The notes under the pieces are model-generated. The model was given only the letters and a program-made list of their open reading frames with translations, was not told where the DNA came from and did not search any database. Source: a virus. From it: a stretch of 64,000 nt of DNA. A program made the position numbers and the translations under genes. This document shows, piece by piece, positions 1 to 9,200 of this stretch (position 1 is the first letter of the stretch; each line of letters begins with the position of its first letter). Location: positions 1 through 64,000 of the IMG/VR virus record IMGVR_UViG_3300047330_000027; one strand, 5' to 3'.

Positions 1-832
1 CCATGAGGATGTCTACGGCTGCTGCAGCTTCTTCGTCCCCTTCCCGCTGGTACTTCGCCATCAAGTTGTCCATCCGGAGCTGGTAAGCACCCTTCAGAAA
101 CTTGTAGACAGAACCATCGTGGACGGGCTTTCCATTCTTTCCGAGCTGAGGCGTTCCGTCTTCATTCAAGAGGTACGACTCTGGCAGCATGGCTTCAATG
201 AACTCGGCGGCCGTGGTTGGCGTGCCGTCGAGCGAACCCATGATGGTTTTCAGGTTGGAAAACCGGCCATGCTGTTCTGCGCTGAACTTCGCCTCTTCAG
301 GCGAACGGAAAATCTGTTGGAACTCGTCGAGCTTCGCGGCCTTGCGCGAATTGGCGAACAACGAGTTCTTGAGTTCTGGATCGGCATCAAGCAGCGCCTT
401 TAGCTCGGGCTTTTCCTCAAGCGTCTTGGCAAAGTCTGCGGGCGCGATGCCGGATGCGTCATCAAGCGAGCTAACCTCGCCGTCGTCGGTCGCGCCTTCG
501 CTGCCTGCGGCTGGCGCTTCTTCGGTGGTCGCTTCAGTCTGCGTTTGTTCAGCAGCGTCGGCTTTCGACTTGTTTGGATCAGGCGGAACAATCTCGCCCG
601 TCTCGGGATTCATCCCGAGGCCTTCGCGGATACGTTCTGCGATTTGCTCCTGCGGAGACTTCGCGGGCTGGTTGCTTTGAGTACTCTCAGCTCCCCCGCC
701 TGCCCCTGTGCTCGCCGGTGTTGCTGTCGGCGTAGAGGCAGGCGATGAAGCTGCTGGAGTAGTACTTGCAACGGCAGTCCCCGAAGCCGGCGCAGCAGTT
801 GTGGCTGCTGGTACGGTTGCGGTAGTCGCCAT
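1..832 (-). CDS. Scaffold-like virion protein (partial, C-terminus off the window)
   Basis: The frame is open from an ATG at 832 to the window edge (277 codons). The first ~50 residues are Ala/Thr/Pro/Ser-rich low complexity. An acidic region with DDGEVSSLDDASG follows, then a helical stretch of the kind seen in capsid scaffolds. It lies directly downstream of the portal gene, the usual place for a scaffold or head-assembly protein. There is no clear Shine-Dalgarno sequence; instead the ATG sits in a 24-bp sequence that is repeated exactly at the start of the lysozyme gene. The role is inferred from position and composition, not from a recognised domain. Confidence 0.6.
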   Translation of the reverse strand, partial: MATTATVPAATTAAPASGTAVASTTPAASSPASTPTATPASTGAGGGAESTQSNQPAKSPQEQIAERIREGLGMNPETGEIVPPDPNKSKADAAEQTQTEATTEEAPAAGSEGATDDGEVSSLDDASGIAPADFAKTLEEKPELKALLDADPELKNSLFANSRKAAKLDEFQQIFRSPEEAKFSAEQHGRFSNLKTIMGSLDGTPTTAAEFIEAMLPESYLLNEDGTPQLGKNGKPVHDGSVYKFLKGAYQLRMDNLMAKYQREGDEEAAAAVDILM

Positions 833-852
833 GACGGTCGCAACTGTTACCA
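829..852 (-). repeat. 24-bp repeat spanning a start codon (copy 1)
   Basis: These 24 bases, which include the ATG of the scaffold-like gene, recur exactly at 5783-5806 with the ATG of the lysozyme gene in the same register. On the gene strand the repeat reads TGGTAACAGTTGCGACCGTC and then ATGG. Neither gene has a good Shine-Dalgarno sequence, so the repeat may be a late promoter or a translation-initiation leader. Confidence 0.7.
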
Positions 853-872
853 TTCAAACCGCAAATTTGCAA

Positions 873-3278
873 CTACTGGATTGTGGGCTGCGGTGCAGGT
901 TGGCCGCCGCCAGGAGGCGCACCAGCGCCTTGCTGGGCCTGCTGTATCATCATCTGCTGCTTAATGGCCTGCGCTTGAGCCTGGAACGCGCACTGCTTCA
1001 GGAATGCGCGAACATTTTGATAGCCCGGGGAATTCGAGGTCTGCCAGTTGACCTGCATCCAGGTCTTCGCGATGACCGTGGCCATGTTGTAGTCTTCGAT
1101 GTCGGCGTCGGGCAGAATCGACGGCATAACTTGTGGCGCGCCGTTCGGACCAGGCACCACCTTCGGTCCAGTCTTCGCCAGCTCGTTCATCAGCAGTTTC
1201 AACCGGGCGCGTTCGGCTTCACCCTTCATCTTGATCTGTTCCGGCAGGATGTAGCGCGCGACCACCTTCTGCGTGTCCGGGTCAGAGAGCACATCGAGCA
1301 GCCACGGGTTCTTTTGCGCAGAAGAGAGCAGCGTCATAATGCGCTCCTGAATCTCCTCGTAGCTCGACGGGAAGCCCTCGTCGCTCTCGGCGTAGTCGAA
1401 GTTGCCGTTGAGCTGTGACTTCAGCAGCGTGGTCGTCTGCGTGCCACCGTCGATGTCGGACTGCTCGGTGATCTTCATCAGCTCGTCCATGTTCTCGACC
1501 GTGCATTTGACCGAGTTGACCGAGCGTTGCGCGTGCTCTTCCCTCATCTGGTCGAGGAAGATGGCCATCCGGCCCATGGCGGTTTTGAGCGCCTGGGCTT
1601 GGCCGCCCATGGTCTTGACGTTCGGGTCACTGCCGCCGAAGGTCTGGGGCTGCACGCCGGCCAGCGTCTGCGCGAGTTGAATAAGCTGCGGCCCGTATTC
1701 GAAGATTTTCGGGTCGATGTGAAACTCGGGCTGCCACAGCATGTCTTCGAGTTTGCTGCGGCCGCCGTCGGACTCCTTGCGGTAGACCGCTGTCATGTTG
1801 CCCGGGGTCATCGGTCGTTCTTCAAGTTGATCGACATCGAGGTAGTCCCCGTCGACCAGGATGGTGCCGAAGGCCAAGCGATCAAGGTACGCGTGGATCG
1901 AATTCGCGACGTCGTTGATGCGCTTCTGGATGTCGAGGGCAGCATCGCCCACGCCGAACGGGTACATGCCGAAGCCCTTGATGGTGCGGCACGCGGTCCA
2001 TTTATCGGTCATGCGCTCGCCCGCAACATCGAGCAGCAGTTCATCGCCCCAGATAACGAGTTTCACGCCTTCTGGGAACAGTTGGGTCAGTTGATCGCAA
2101 ACGGCCTGGTCATCGAGCACGGCAAAGGCTTCGGCCTGAAGCCAGCAGCGGGTGTAGGTTCCGCGGATCTCGGTGGTCGCGCCATTCATCGTGCCGGCCG
2201 GCGAGGACATCTGCGTGCGCAGCATGGCACCTTGCGAAGCAGGCCCGCTGGCAGCAGTGATGGCGCCGCCCACGATTTCCTTGTACGAATCCGGATACGC
2301 TTTGCGCACCGGGCCCACGTTGGTTTCAGCCGAGAAGTCGAGGTACTGCGACTCGTAGAGTTCTTCCGCATCGCAGTCGCAATCGATGTTGGCTCCCGAA
2401 AAAATGTCCTCGGCGGCCATCGAGTTCGGCACGGTGATCGTGCCGATCCTGGTCGGGACCATAGCGCTCTCGGCCTGATAGAAGTCCGATTGCGAGAACG
2501 GTGCTTTGCAATTCGGGCAGCGCGGCATCAGCGATTGGTTGGCCGCAATCGGCGTCGCCTCCCCGCACTGCTGGCAGACGTAGCGGTCGGGAGTGATCTG
2601 CTTCGAGACCATCGCCTTGATGGGCTGCTCCGACGTCTTCGCGCGGTTTGCGTCGACGATATTGCGCACGTAGGCGAAGTACACGCCGCCGATCCAGAGC
2701 CACAAGAGTTCTTTCCTCTGCAGGCTCTTTGCATTGTTCTGGCGCTCGTTATACGCGCGGATCGTCGAGGCTTTGGACGCGATGTAGATGTCTTGCTCGT
2801 TATCGGCGTCGTTTGGCTGGAAGCGGGTTTTCGCCAGATCGACCGACAGCGCAGCCACGAAGGTAAGGCCGAGCATCTGGTACACGTTGTCGTTATAGGC
2901 GTACAGGTCGATGTCTTTGCCGTCGGTCGAGATCGAATTCATGATCTCGGTGAGGGTGTCATTCGATCCAGGCGCGTTCTGGTCGTACAGGATGTAGGGA
3001 TTGTTCTTAAAGGTGTTGAGCGCGCGGTTGAAGCGCCCGAGGTATTCCTGACGCTTCGGGGCATTGGCCTCGATATGACGGCGCCGGCAATCGAGCAGCG
3101 CCGCAGCCAACTTGTCGGTAACGCCCTGCTTGAGAAGCCTCTTCTGGCGATCGCCGAGAGCAGGCGCATCCTGGGTAGCATCGTTTGAGGCAGGTGGCGT
3201 CATGCCCAGGATGCTGGGGTCGATCTTGACCATTCCCTGCGTCTGGTCCGGCGTCGTGATGGGAAAGCTGGTTGCCAT
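873..3278 (-). CDS. Portal protein with internal zinc-ribbon-like motif
   Basis: This 801-aa protein has the long mixed helical body of large portal proteins, including the stretches AALDIQKRINDVANSIHAY and GGQAQALKTAMGRM. Portals form the ring at the head vertex through which DNA is packaged and ejected. Around residues 236-260 there is a CxxC...CxxC pair (CQQCGE and CPNCKA), a zinc-ribbon-like insertion that is unusual for a portal. The C-terminus is Gln/Pro/Gly-rich. The neighbours agree: scaffold-like gene downstream, small virion genes upstream. The stop is TAG. Assignment as portal is fairly confident; membership of a named subfamily is not claimed. Confidence 0.85.
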   Translation of the reverse strand: MATSFPITTPDQTQGMVKIDPSILGMTPPASNDATQDAPALGDRQKRLLKQGVTDKLAAALLDCRRRHIEANAPKRQEYLGRFNRALNTFKNNPYILYDQNAPGSNDTLTEIMNSISTDGKDIDLYAYNDNVYQMLGLTFVAALSVDLAKTRFQPNDADNEQDIYIASKASTIRAYNERQNNAKSLQRKELLWLWIGGVYFAYVRNIVDANRAKTSEQPIKAMVSKQITPDRYVCQQCGEATPIAANQSLMPRCPNCKAPFSQSDFYQAESAMVPTRIGTITVPNSMAAEDIFSGANIDCDCDAEELYESQYLDFSAETNVGPVRKAYPDSYKEIVGGAITAASGPASQGAMLRTQMSSPAGTMNGATTEIRGTYTRCWLQAEAFAVLDDQAVCDQLTQLFPEGVKLVIWGDELLLDVAGERMTDKWTACRTIKGFGMYPFGVGDAALDIQKRINDVANSIHAYLDRLAFGTILVDGDYLDVDQLEERPMTPGNMTAVYRKESDGGRSKLEDMLWQPEFHIDPKIFEYGPQLIQLAQTLAGVQPQTFGGSDPNVKTMGGQAQALKTAMGRMAIFLDQMREEHAQRSVNSVKCTVENMDELMKITEQSDIDGGTQTTTLLKSQLNGNFDYAESDEGFPSSYEEIQERIMTLLSSAQKNPWLLDVLSDPDTQKVVARYILPEQIKMKGEAERARLKLLMNELAKTGPKVVPGPNGAPQVMPSILPDADIEDYNMATVIAKTWMQVNWQTSNSPGYQNVRAFLKQCAFQAQAQAIKQQMMIQQAQQGAGAPPGGGQPAPQPTIQ

Positions 3279-3767
3279 TTAGCGACCGGCTGCCTCGACC
3301 GCGGCTGCGCGGGATTCGGCCTCGTCGCGCTCGATCTCGTCGATAATTTCCTTTGGCACCGCGCTATCGAACGGCTCGGGTTGAGCGCGCGGCAACACTA
3401 CGACGCCAGGCCGGGAGTACTGCTTCTGCAGTTGCATGACCTTTTGCGCAACTATGCGCCTGTTTCTGGAGCCTGTTTCTCGAATGGCTTGTTTGATAAG
3501 GTCGCGAGGATTTGACGGATCGAACGGCGGCTCTGACGGCTTCGGGTTCTTCGTTCGCCGCGGACCTGAAGGTACTTCATCGTGCGATTGCTGGTCTCGC
3601 GTACCGGCGATGAGGGCAACCATTCGTTCAGTATTGGCTCGTCGCTCTTGATCGACATCGGCAACCCTTTTGTCCGAGGCCTCGCATCGACGCTGGAGGT
3701 CGGCGATGCGAGCCTCGTACTGTCCGCACACCTCGCGATGGTGTGCGTATGTGAGAAACCAGGGCAC
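3279..3767 (-). CDS. Small helical protein upstream of portal
   Basis: 162 aa, starting with GTG that overlaps by one base the TAG of the preceding gene. Its own TAA abuts the portal ATG, so it is translationally packed into the head operon. Residues ~10-55 are predicted coiled coil (EARIADLQRRCEASDKRV). The middle is basic and Pro-rich, and the C-terminus is acidic. I recognise no domain; a minor head or assembly role is inferred from position only. Confidence 0.7.
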   Translation of the reverse strand: MPWFLTYAHHREVCGQYEARIADLQRRCEASDKRVADVDQERRANTERMVALIAGTRDQQSHDEVPSGPRRTKNPKPSEPPFDPSNPRDLIKQAIRETGSRNRRIVAQKVMQLQKQYSRPGVVVLPRAQPEPFDSAVPKEIIDEIERDEAESRAAAVEAAGR

Positions 3768-4129
3768 TAGGGCAGCTCCAGCACTTCTACGCTGGTACCG
3801 GCCGCAAGAGCTGTGATGGTGCAGTAGTTCTGGGCAGCGGCGCCAACTTGTGCAGGCATGGCTAGGAAGTGGCCAGAGCCTCTGATCTGGTTTCTCGCAA
3901 ACTCAAGGATGACGGGATAGTCCGCCGGCAAATACTTGGCCGAGGTGCCGTCGTTGTAGTTGATCTGGATGCCGCCCTGCGAACTGCCGGACGGTTCCTG
4001 AATTTCGACGCGGTTCGCGAATCGGGTCGCGGGAATCGGGGTAGCCGAGCCGGTCGACAGCGCGTAGTTTACGGGCCCGCGGACGGCGCTGTTCGGATTG
4101 GCGGTGAATGCGATGCTTGAGGAGGCCAT
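3767..4129 (-). CDS. Small virion-type protein, unknown
   Basis: 120 aa, rich in small and beta-prone residues (PVNYALSTGSATPIPATRF, QINYNDGTSAKYLPADYPV), ending in ITALAAGTSVEVLELP. The composition suggests a compact beta domain such as a decoration or minor structural protein. It is tightly packed: its ATG follows the upstream stop directly and its TAG overlaps the next GTG. No family recognised. Confidence 0.7.
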   Translation of the reverse strand: MASSSIAFTANPNSAVRGPVNYALSTGSATPIPATRFANRVEIQEPSGSSQGGIQINYNDGTSAKYLPADYPVILEFARNQIRGSGHFLAMPAQVGAAAQNYCTITALAAGTSVEVLELP

Positions 4130-4438
4130 TTACTTTTTCATACCCCCAAGCGCGAAGCCGCGCTTCTTCGGCATCATCTTCGGCTCTTCCTTTTTCATCG
4201 GCATCGAAGGCTTGGCCTTTTTGCCGCGGAAGATGTCGCCCATGCTCTTGCCACTCTTCGAGGGGGAGTAGCTGCTGCCCTGCTTCGGGGGCATGGCTGC
4301 GCCCATGGGCGCGGAAGGAGCCATGGGTGCCTTGGGAGGCATCGGAGCGCCAGGAGAGGCCGGAGCGCCTTGCTGTGGCAGTGTCTCGTCGTCTTCTTCG
4401 TCGCCGGCCGCTGGAGCCATTGATTTCGGTTGGAACAT
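4130..4438 (-). CDS. Pro/Met/Lys-rich low-complexity protein
   Basis: 102 aa. It has an acidic N-terminal patch (GDEEDDE), then repeated PxAPMxP units, then a very basic C-terminus (KKAKPSMPMKKEEPKMM, PKKRGFALGGMKK). The ATG has GAGG eight bases upstream. The polarity (acidic, disordered linker, basic) would suit DNA binding or packaging inside the capsid, but this is speculation. It is in the portal operon and no known family is visible. Confidence 0.7.
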   Translation of the reverse strand: MFQPKSMAPAAGDEEDDETLPQQGAPASPGAPMPPKAPMAPSAPMGAAMPPKQGSSYSPSKSGKSMGDIFRGKKAKPSMPMKKEEPKMMPKKRGFALGGMKK

Positions 4439-4508
4439 GGGGTCAACCTCGGGTGAAAAAATCCCGGAGCCGTGTGAACGCGGACTCCGGGTTCAGAAAG
4501 GCGAGTGA

Positions 4509-4946
4509 TTAGCTCGCGGTTGCGGCTGCGGCACCCCCGGGCGCCGCGGTCGACTTCAAGGACGTTGCCAATGCAGCGAGCTGCGTGAACAGCGCGGGAT
4601 CGAGATTGAGATACCCGACGATTTGATTGATGATCTGCTGCGCCGTCTGCCCGGCTGCGGCGCTGGTCGTGGCGGCGAGCGCGGAGTTCAGCACCGGACC
4701 GATCACTGAAAGCACGGCGGCCGACTTCTGCGCGCCTGTTCCGCTCGACGCGCCGATGGCTGTGAACTGCTGCTCGACCGCGAGCGCGACCTTGGTGGTC
4801 GCGGTGATGGCATTGCCGAGTGCCGGGTCGCCTGCCGAGATGACCTGACCGATGAACTCGGCGATCGGCGCAGCCTTATCGAAAACAGTCTCGATATCCT
4901 TGCCGACGGTCTTGAATTCGGCGACTAAACCAGAGAAGAAAGACAT
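4509..4946 (-). CDS. Ala/Thr-rich helical protein, unknown
   Basis: 145 aa from MSFFSGLVAEFKTVGKDIET. A longer in-frame ORF exists upstream, but this ATG has GAGG at the right distance. The sequence is amphipathic helix rich in Ala, Thr and Gly (AGDPALGNAITATTKVALAV, AATTSAAAGQTAQQI), with no strong membrane segment. It follows the lysis-type genes in transcription order. Function unknown. Confidence 0.7.
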   Translation of the reverse strand: MSFFSGLVAEFKTVGKDIETVFDKAAPIAEFIGQVISAGDPALGNAITATTKVALAVEQQFTAIGASSGTGAQKSAAVLSVIGPVLNSALAATTSAAAGQTAQQIINQIVGYLNLDPALFTQLAALATSLKSTAAPGGAAAATAS

Positions 4947-4959
4947 GGTGTGAGCCTCG

Positions 4960-5277
4960 CTATTGCTTGGGGTTGGTGACGCTGTTGGGATTGGCGTTAG
5001 GGTCGAAAACTTGCCCGGTTGCCCCTGTTTCAGCGGGAGCGGGCTGGTTCCCGGTAAATTGCTGAGCTTGTCGGAAGCCGAGGAAGCCGATGGCGAGGGA
5101 GGGGAGATTGGCGCGGATGTTGAACGCAACGGTCGCAATAGCTTTGATAACCACTCCATACGCTTTCTTCGTCCTGGGGTATCCATCAAGGAACCTTTCG
5201 TTAGGCAGCACGTTCGCGATGAAGGAGCAGGCGGTCGAGATAAGCGAAAGGTCCTTCACGATTTTCAGAAATGTCAT
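4960..5277 (-). CDS. Possible holin or membrane-associated lysis protein
   Basis: 105 aa. The ATG overlaps the stop of the lysozyme gene (ATGA), so the two are co-translated. Two moderately hydrophobic stretches (LISTACSFIANVLP and ANLPSLAIGFLGFRQ) flank a basic segment, and the C-terminus is Pro/Asn-rich. Position next to a cell-wall hydrolase and the hydrophobic stretches suggest a lysis role, but the segments are weak, so holin is only a possibility. Confidence 0.6.
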   Translation of the reverse strand: MTFLKIVKDLSLISTACSFIANVLPNERFLDGYPRTKKAYGVVIKAIATVAFNIRANLPSLAIGFLGFRQAQQFTGNQPAPAETGATGQVFDPNANPNSVTNPKQ

Positions 5278-5786
5278 GTCGTCATCTCCTTCGCCTGCGA
5301 AGTCGCGATCGCGTTGTAGTTCTTGACCAGATCGGCCACGTATTGCTGGACGCCGGGCGAGGGATGGCTGGTGGGCGAACCGTGGTTGTAGACCTGCCCA
5401 ATCTGCTCGACGGTTGAAGCCTTCCAGTGCCCGATCACGTAGCGGTTGAAGAAGCCGACAAATGCCTGGGCGCACGCTTCCGGGTCAGCGTACAGCTCCG
5501 CGGGCGAATAGCCGGTTGCGTTGCAGGGCATCATCTGCCACGGGCCGTAGGAATAGGCTGCGGCTTTGCCGTACTGCTCGAGCAGCGGGATCTGCTCGTT
5601 CTCGGCATTGACGCCGCCCTCGTCGTAACTGCGCTCGTAGCGCGGCTTGCAGTTGGCGCCGGTCGTCGATTCGTTGGCAGCGATGGCCTGCATGAGCACG
5701 ACGCCATCGACGCCAGCCGGCGTTTTTAGGAGCAGCCCGTACTGGGCGCAAAGCGCGATGACCGTCGCTGTAGGTACGGTGTCCAT
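5274..5786 (-). CDS. Lytic transglycosylase-like endolysin
   Basis: 170 aa from the ATG at 5786; a TTG at 5807 could add seven residues. It shows the soluble-lytic-transglycosylase pattern: a catalytic-type Glu in AIAANESTTG (E39), a GPWQMMP motif at residues 81-87 matching the family's G-x-Q-x-M-P, and YNHGS near residue 135 in place of the usual YNAG. Such enzymes cut the peptidoglycan glycan strand. There is no signal peptide, so release would need a holin. The start codon lies in the exact 24-bp repeat shared with the scaffold-like gene and lacks a normal Shine-Dalgarno sequence. Confidence 0.8.
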   Translation of the reverse strand: MDTVPTATVIALCAQYGLLLKTPAGVDGVVLMQAIAANESTTGANCKPRYERSYDEGGVNAENEQIPLLEQYGKAAAYSYGPWQMMPCNATGYSPAELYADPEACAQAFVGFFNRYVIGHWKASTVEQIGQVYNHGSPTSHPSPGVQQYVADLVKNYNAIATSQAKEMTT

Positions 5787-5806
5787 GACGGTCGCAACTG
5801 TTACCA
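5783..5806 (-). repeat. 24-bp repeat spanning a start codon (copy 2)
   Basis: Exact copy of 829-852, again with the gene's ATG (5784-5786) in register. A weaker look-alike (ATGGTAAAAGT) occurs just upstream of the ATG at 58013. Confidence 0.7.
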
Positions 5807-5831
5807 ATAAATCGTGATTTTGGGAAGGGGT

Positions 5832-6215
5832 TTAGATCGTGATGTGAAACAAACGCGCGATCAGGTGCGCGAAAAGTCCGCCCGTGAGCACCCCGATCCA
5901 CTTGGCCATGACGTAGGTACCGCGCAACCACTTATCGCGGCGGGCTTCTTCAGAGGCGCGGATGGCCGTTTTGACGGCTTCCTGCCTGTCGCGCTCGTCC
6001 TGCTTCTGAAGCAGCATGTCGAGTTTGCTTTCGCGAGACCGCTCCCTGTCCCCGACAGCCTTCTGGAGTGTCTTGTCTTCCGTGCGCCACCCAGTAATCA
6101 ACTTTTGAAAGTTGTCGAGGCGCGCCGTCATTTCTTCCCTCGTCTCATCCAGGGCTTTCCTGAACTCCGACCTGGTGACGAATTCGGAGTCGCCTTGCTG
6201 GGGGACATGGCTCAT
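5832..6215 (-). CDS. Coiled-coil protein with C-terminal membrane anchor (holin/spanin candidate)
   Basis: 127 aa. Residues ~12-95 are highly charged and helical (SEFRKALDETREEMTARLD). The last ~25 residues contain one transmembrane segment (WIGVLTGGLFAHLIARLF). A tail-anchored coiled-coil beside the endolysin fits a holin or inner-membrane lysis component. The ATG lacks a strong ribosome-binding site. No exact family recognised. Confidence 0.7.
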   Translation of the reverse strand: MSHVPQQGDSEFVTRSEFRKALDETREEMTARLDNFQKLITGWRTEDKTLQKAVGDRERSRESKLDMLLQKQDERDRQEAVKTAIRASEEARRDKWLRGTYVMAKWIGVLTGGLFAHLIARLFHITI

Positions 6216-6276
6216 GAGCAGGGCTATGCCACCATTTCTCCCCGCTCATGTCAATGTCAATGGCGTGTCCCACGCT

Positions 6277-9200
6277 TCAGTGAAGGATCGTGCTCGGCAA
6301 AATCGTGACGGTGCCGGAACAGTTCAGGTTGACCCCGGTCATCGTGAAGGTGTACGCGGCACTGCCGACCGAGGAATTGGTGTACCCGCTTTTGACCGCG
6401 ATCGCCTGCACGGTTTGATTCGTAGACACCGCAATCGGGCCCGTGTAAAGGGTGCTTCCGGTCGTTGGCGTCGAGCCATTGGTGGTGTAGTAGATCGATG
6501 TGCCCGAGACGGCATCGCTAATGGCGACACTCTGCGCGGTCGAATAATTCCCTGCGGCCGGCGAGAAGGTAGGCGTAGGCAGCGTCCCGTTGATGACGTA
6601 AGCCGCGTAGGTCACCGTGCTGTTCGAATAGCCGCTCGCCTGCGTGAGCACGCCGATCGTCTCAGAAGAAGTCACAGAAATAGTCCCCGAGACCGGTGTC
6701 GATGGCGTGCAGCCCACCCCAATGCAGGACAGGAACGTAGCGCCTGGGGTCGAGCTTGAGGGCGTCACCGACTGCGCGGAGGCATAGCTTCCGGCAGCGG
6801 GGCTGAGGGTGGGCGCGGCGGCTTGCGGTGTGATCGTGTACGCCGCTGTGCCGACGCTGCTGGTCGTGTCTCCGCTGAGATAGCCAATCGCGTTAAGGGT
6901 CTGCGTGGTCGCGACGCTCACTGTCCCGCCATTCGCCAGGCTGGTGCCGTGCGTGCAGGCCGTCCCAGACGAGGTAGGCGTGCTGCCATCGGTTGTGTAG
7001 CACAGGCCAACACCACCCGAGGTTGAGCTGGTGATCGCGACGGTCTGCGCGCTGGTGTAGGTGCCGGCGGCCGGGGAAAAGGTAGGGGTGGCGACCTGCG
7101 GTGTGCTACCCCCGATTGCCCAGGTCATCGTGACCACTGAGCAAGGCGGCACACTCACCGAGCTGCCAGTAAAGGTCGTAGGTGTGGCATCGACGACAGA
7201 GGGCGCAATTGACCCTTGGAAGTAGGAAGAATTGTTGTTTGCGGTGCAGTTAGCAGCACTGCCTCCGAAGATTTTCTCCGTCACCGTCCCAGCAAAGGCG
7301 TCGGCACCGTTCGTCGTCACGGTGTACGTGGTCGACGGATCATAGTTGGTAATCACGCCGGTCGCGGACGTATTTGCCGAGTTCGCGTAGGAAGCGAAAC
7401 GCATGAGGGGAACGTTTGTCTGCGCCGGTACGCTGTCATTGCTGGTTCCCGCATAGCTCGCGATCACGGGCACGCCGCTAGTCGAGTCGGCCAGCAGGTT
7501 TGTGTTTGAGCCGATGTCGGTGTTCACCTGGCGCAGCAGGATCAGCTCTGGAAGGTCGATGCTGGTGTCCTGCGTATTGACTTGTCCCGGACCGTCCGGG
7601 ATGGCGGTATTGGCGTTCCAGGCGTTGAAGTAATATGACGTCCCGCTATTGTTCTGGTAGCCAGAGGTACCGAAATCGGATTCGGCGAAAAGATTCAGTG
7701 GACCGCCATAGGAGTCTTCGCGGGCCATGGCGATCAGAGACGAAATCGAGATGATCGCGCCTCCCACCGAATCGTACTGCTGGTTAATCTGGAGCTGTGT
7801 GGGCGAAGCGCTGCCACTTTGCGGGTTGGTGTTCGACTCGTATATTGCGGTGCCCATGCCGTAGCATGCCGTGTTGAAACTGTTCGAAAAATAGAAAGAA
7901 TGCGTCGTTTGATAATCGGTGCAGGACCCCTGGGTTGAAACCCGCGTCTGCTGGTAGTTGATCTCGCCCAGGCCACCGTTGATGATTGTGTTAGAGGTGT
8001 CGTTGTACGCAGTCATCTTGTAGAAAGCGCCGCCGGTCAGGTCGGGGCAGTAGGTCGGCGTCGAAGAAAGGTTCGTGCAGCCCATCTTTGCCATGGCCTT
8101 GTAGTTGAACTGCCCCTGCCCTGTCGCGTCGCCCTGCTGGTTGGTGATGAGCTTGTTTCTGGAGTTGTAGTTTGGGTCTGTTTTGAACAGATGGACGAAA
8201 GGTCCCATGAGCGTCCCATAGGCCGTCCCACTCCCAGAGTTTTCATATATCCCGGCGCCATCGTTCCACCCCTCGTTGCCGAGTTCGAAAAAGGGCGTGA
8301 TGTTCGCCGCGGTGAGCATCGAGTTCCAGCTCTGGGAGGACGTGCCCGGGCAACCGGATAGGTTGCAGCCCTCGCTCATGAACGTGGAAAGCGTCGCCGC
8401 TTCATTGATCCCACTAATGAGGCTGGTCGTGATCAGCAGCTTGGGCAGGGTAATCCAGCATTTCGTGATTCCGAGCGCATAGCAGAGGTTGAGGTCGTCC
8501 TGGACGCCATAGCTGGGATAAGCAAGCAACTTGCCAGCGCCGCCGCCATAGGGCAGTCCGGAATTCGAGAAAGTGACCTGGCCGTCCGGCATCAAATAAT
8601 GCGTGAGCGAAACCGACCACATCTCGGGGTACATGAAACGGATCGAGTTGAGGTTGAGGCTTTTCAGCTTTTTGAAATCTGCATCACGGAAGGCTGTCGT
8701 GTTGCCCGGATAGGCTGTCCCTTCCGTAAAATGGATGCCCCACACATAGGCGGTTGACCCAGACGCACTGATATTCAAGATGGCGTTGTAGTTCGACTGC
8801 GTGCCGTTCTCAGTCAATGCCATCGTGTGTGTGACGTGGGTCCAGGTCGTCCCTGGAGTGTCCGTCCCGCTTGCGCCCGTGCCGGGCAGATTGGTTCCGT
8901 TTCGCTGCACGGACCACGGGATGGAGCAGCCGGCGGTGGGACATTTTTCCCAGAAATCGAGGACATACGAGCCGTTGAAGTTGACGCCGATGCTGTTGTG
9001 ACCACCAGCCGGGTCTGTCCAAAATGGAGACCCCTGATCGATGCCGTAATTGATCGATCCAGCGGTGGTGGGAATGGAATACGCCTGCACTGCGCCCGTC
9101 ACACTCGGCAGGTCTGTGGTTTCAAATGAAATGGCCGATGGCACATTCGTGTCGTAAACGTTTGGGGCCAGACTGCCCGCAACCGGCTGCCAGCGCACAA

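Noticed and set aside
1527-3188. 553-codon open frame on the plus strand opposite the portal gene
   Set aside because: It is the GC-rich shadow of the portal; it has no ribosome site and an Arg/Val/Asp-rich composition typical of antisense frames.
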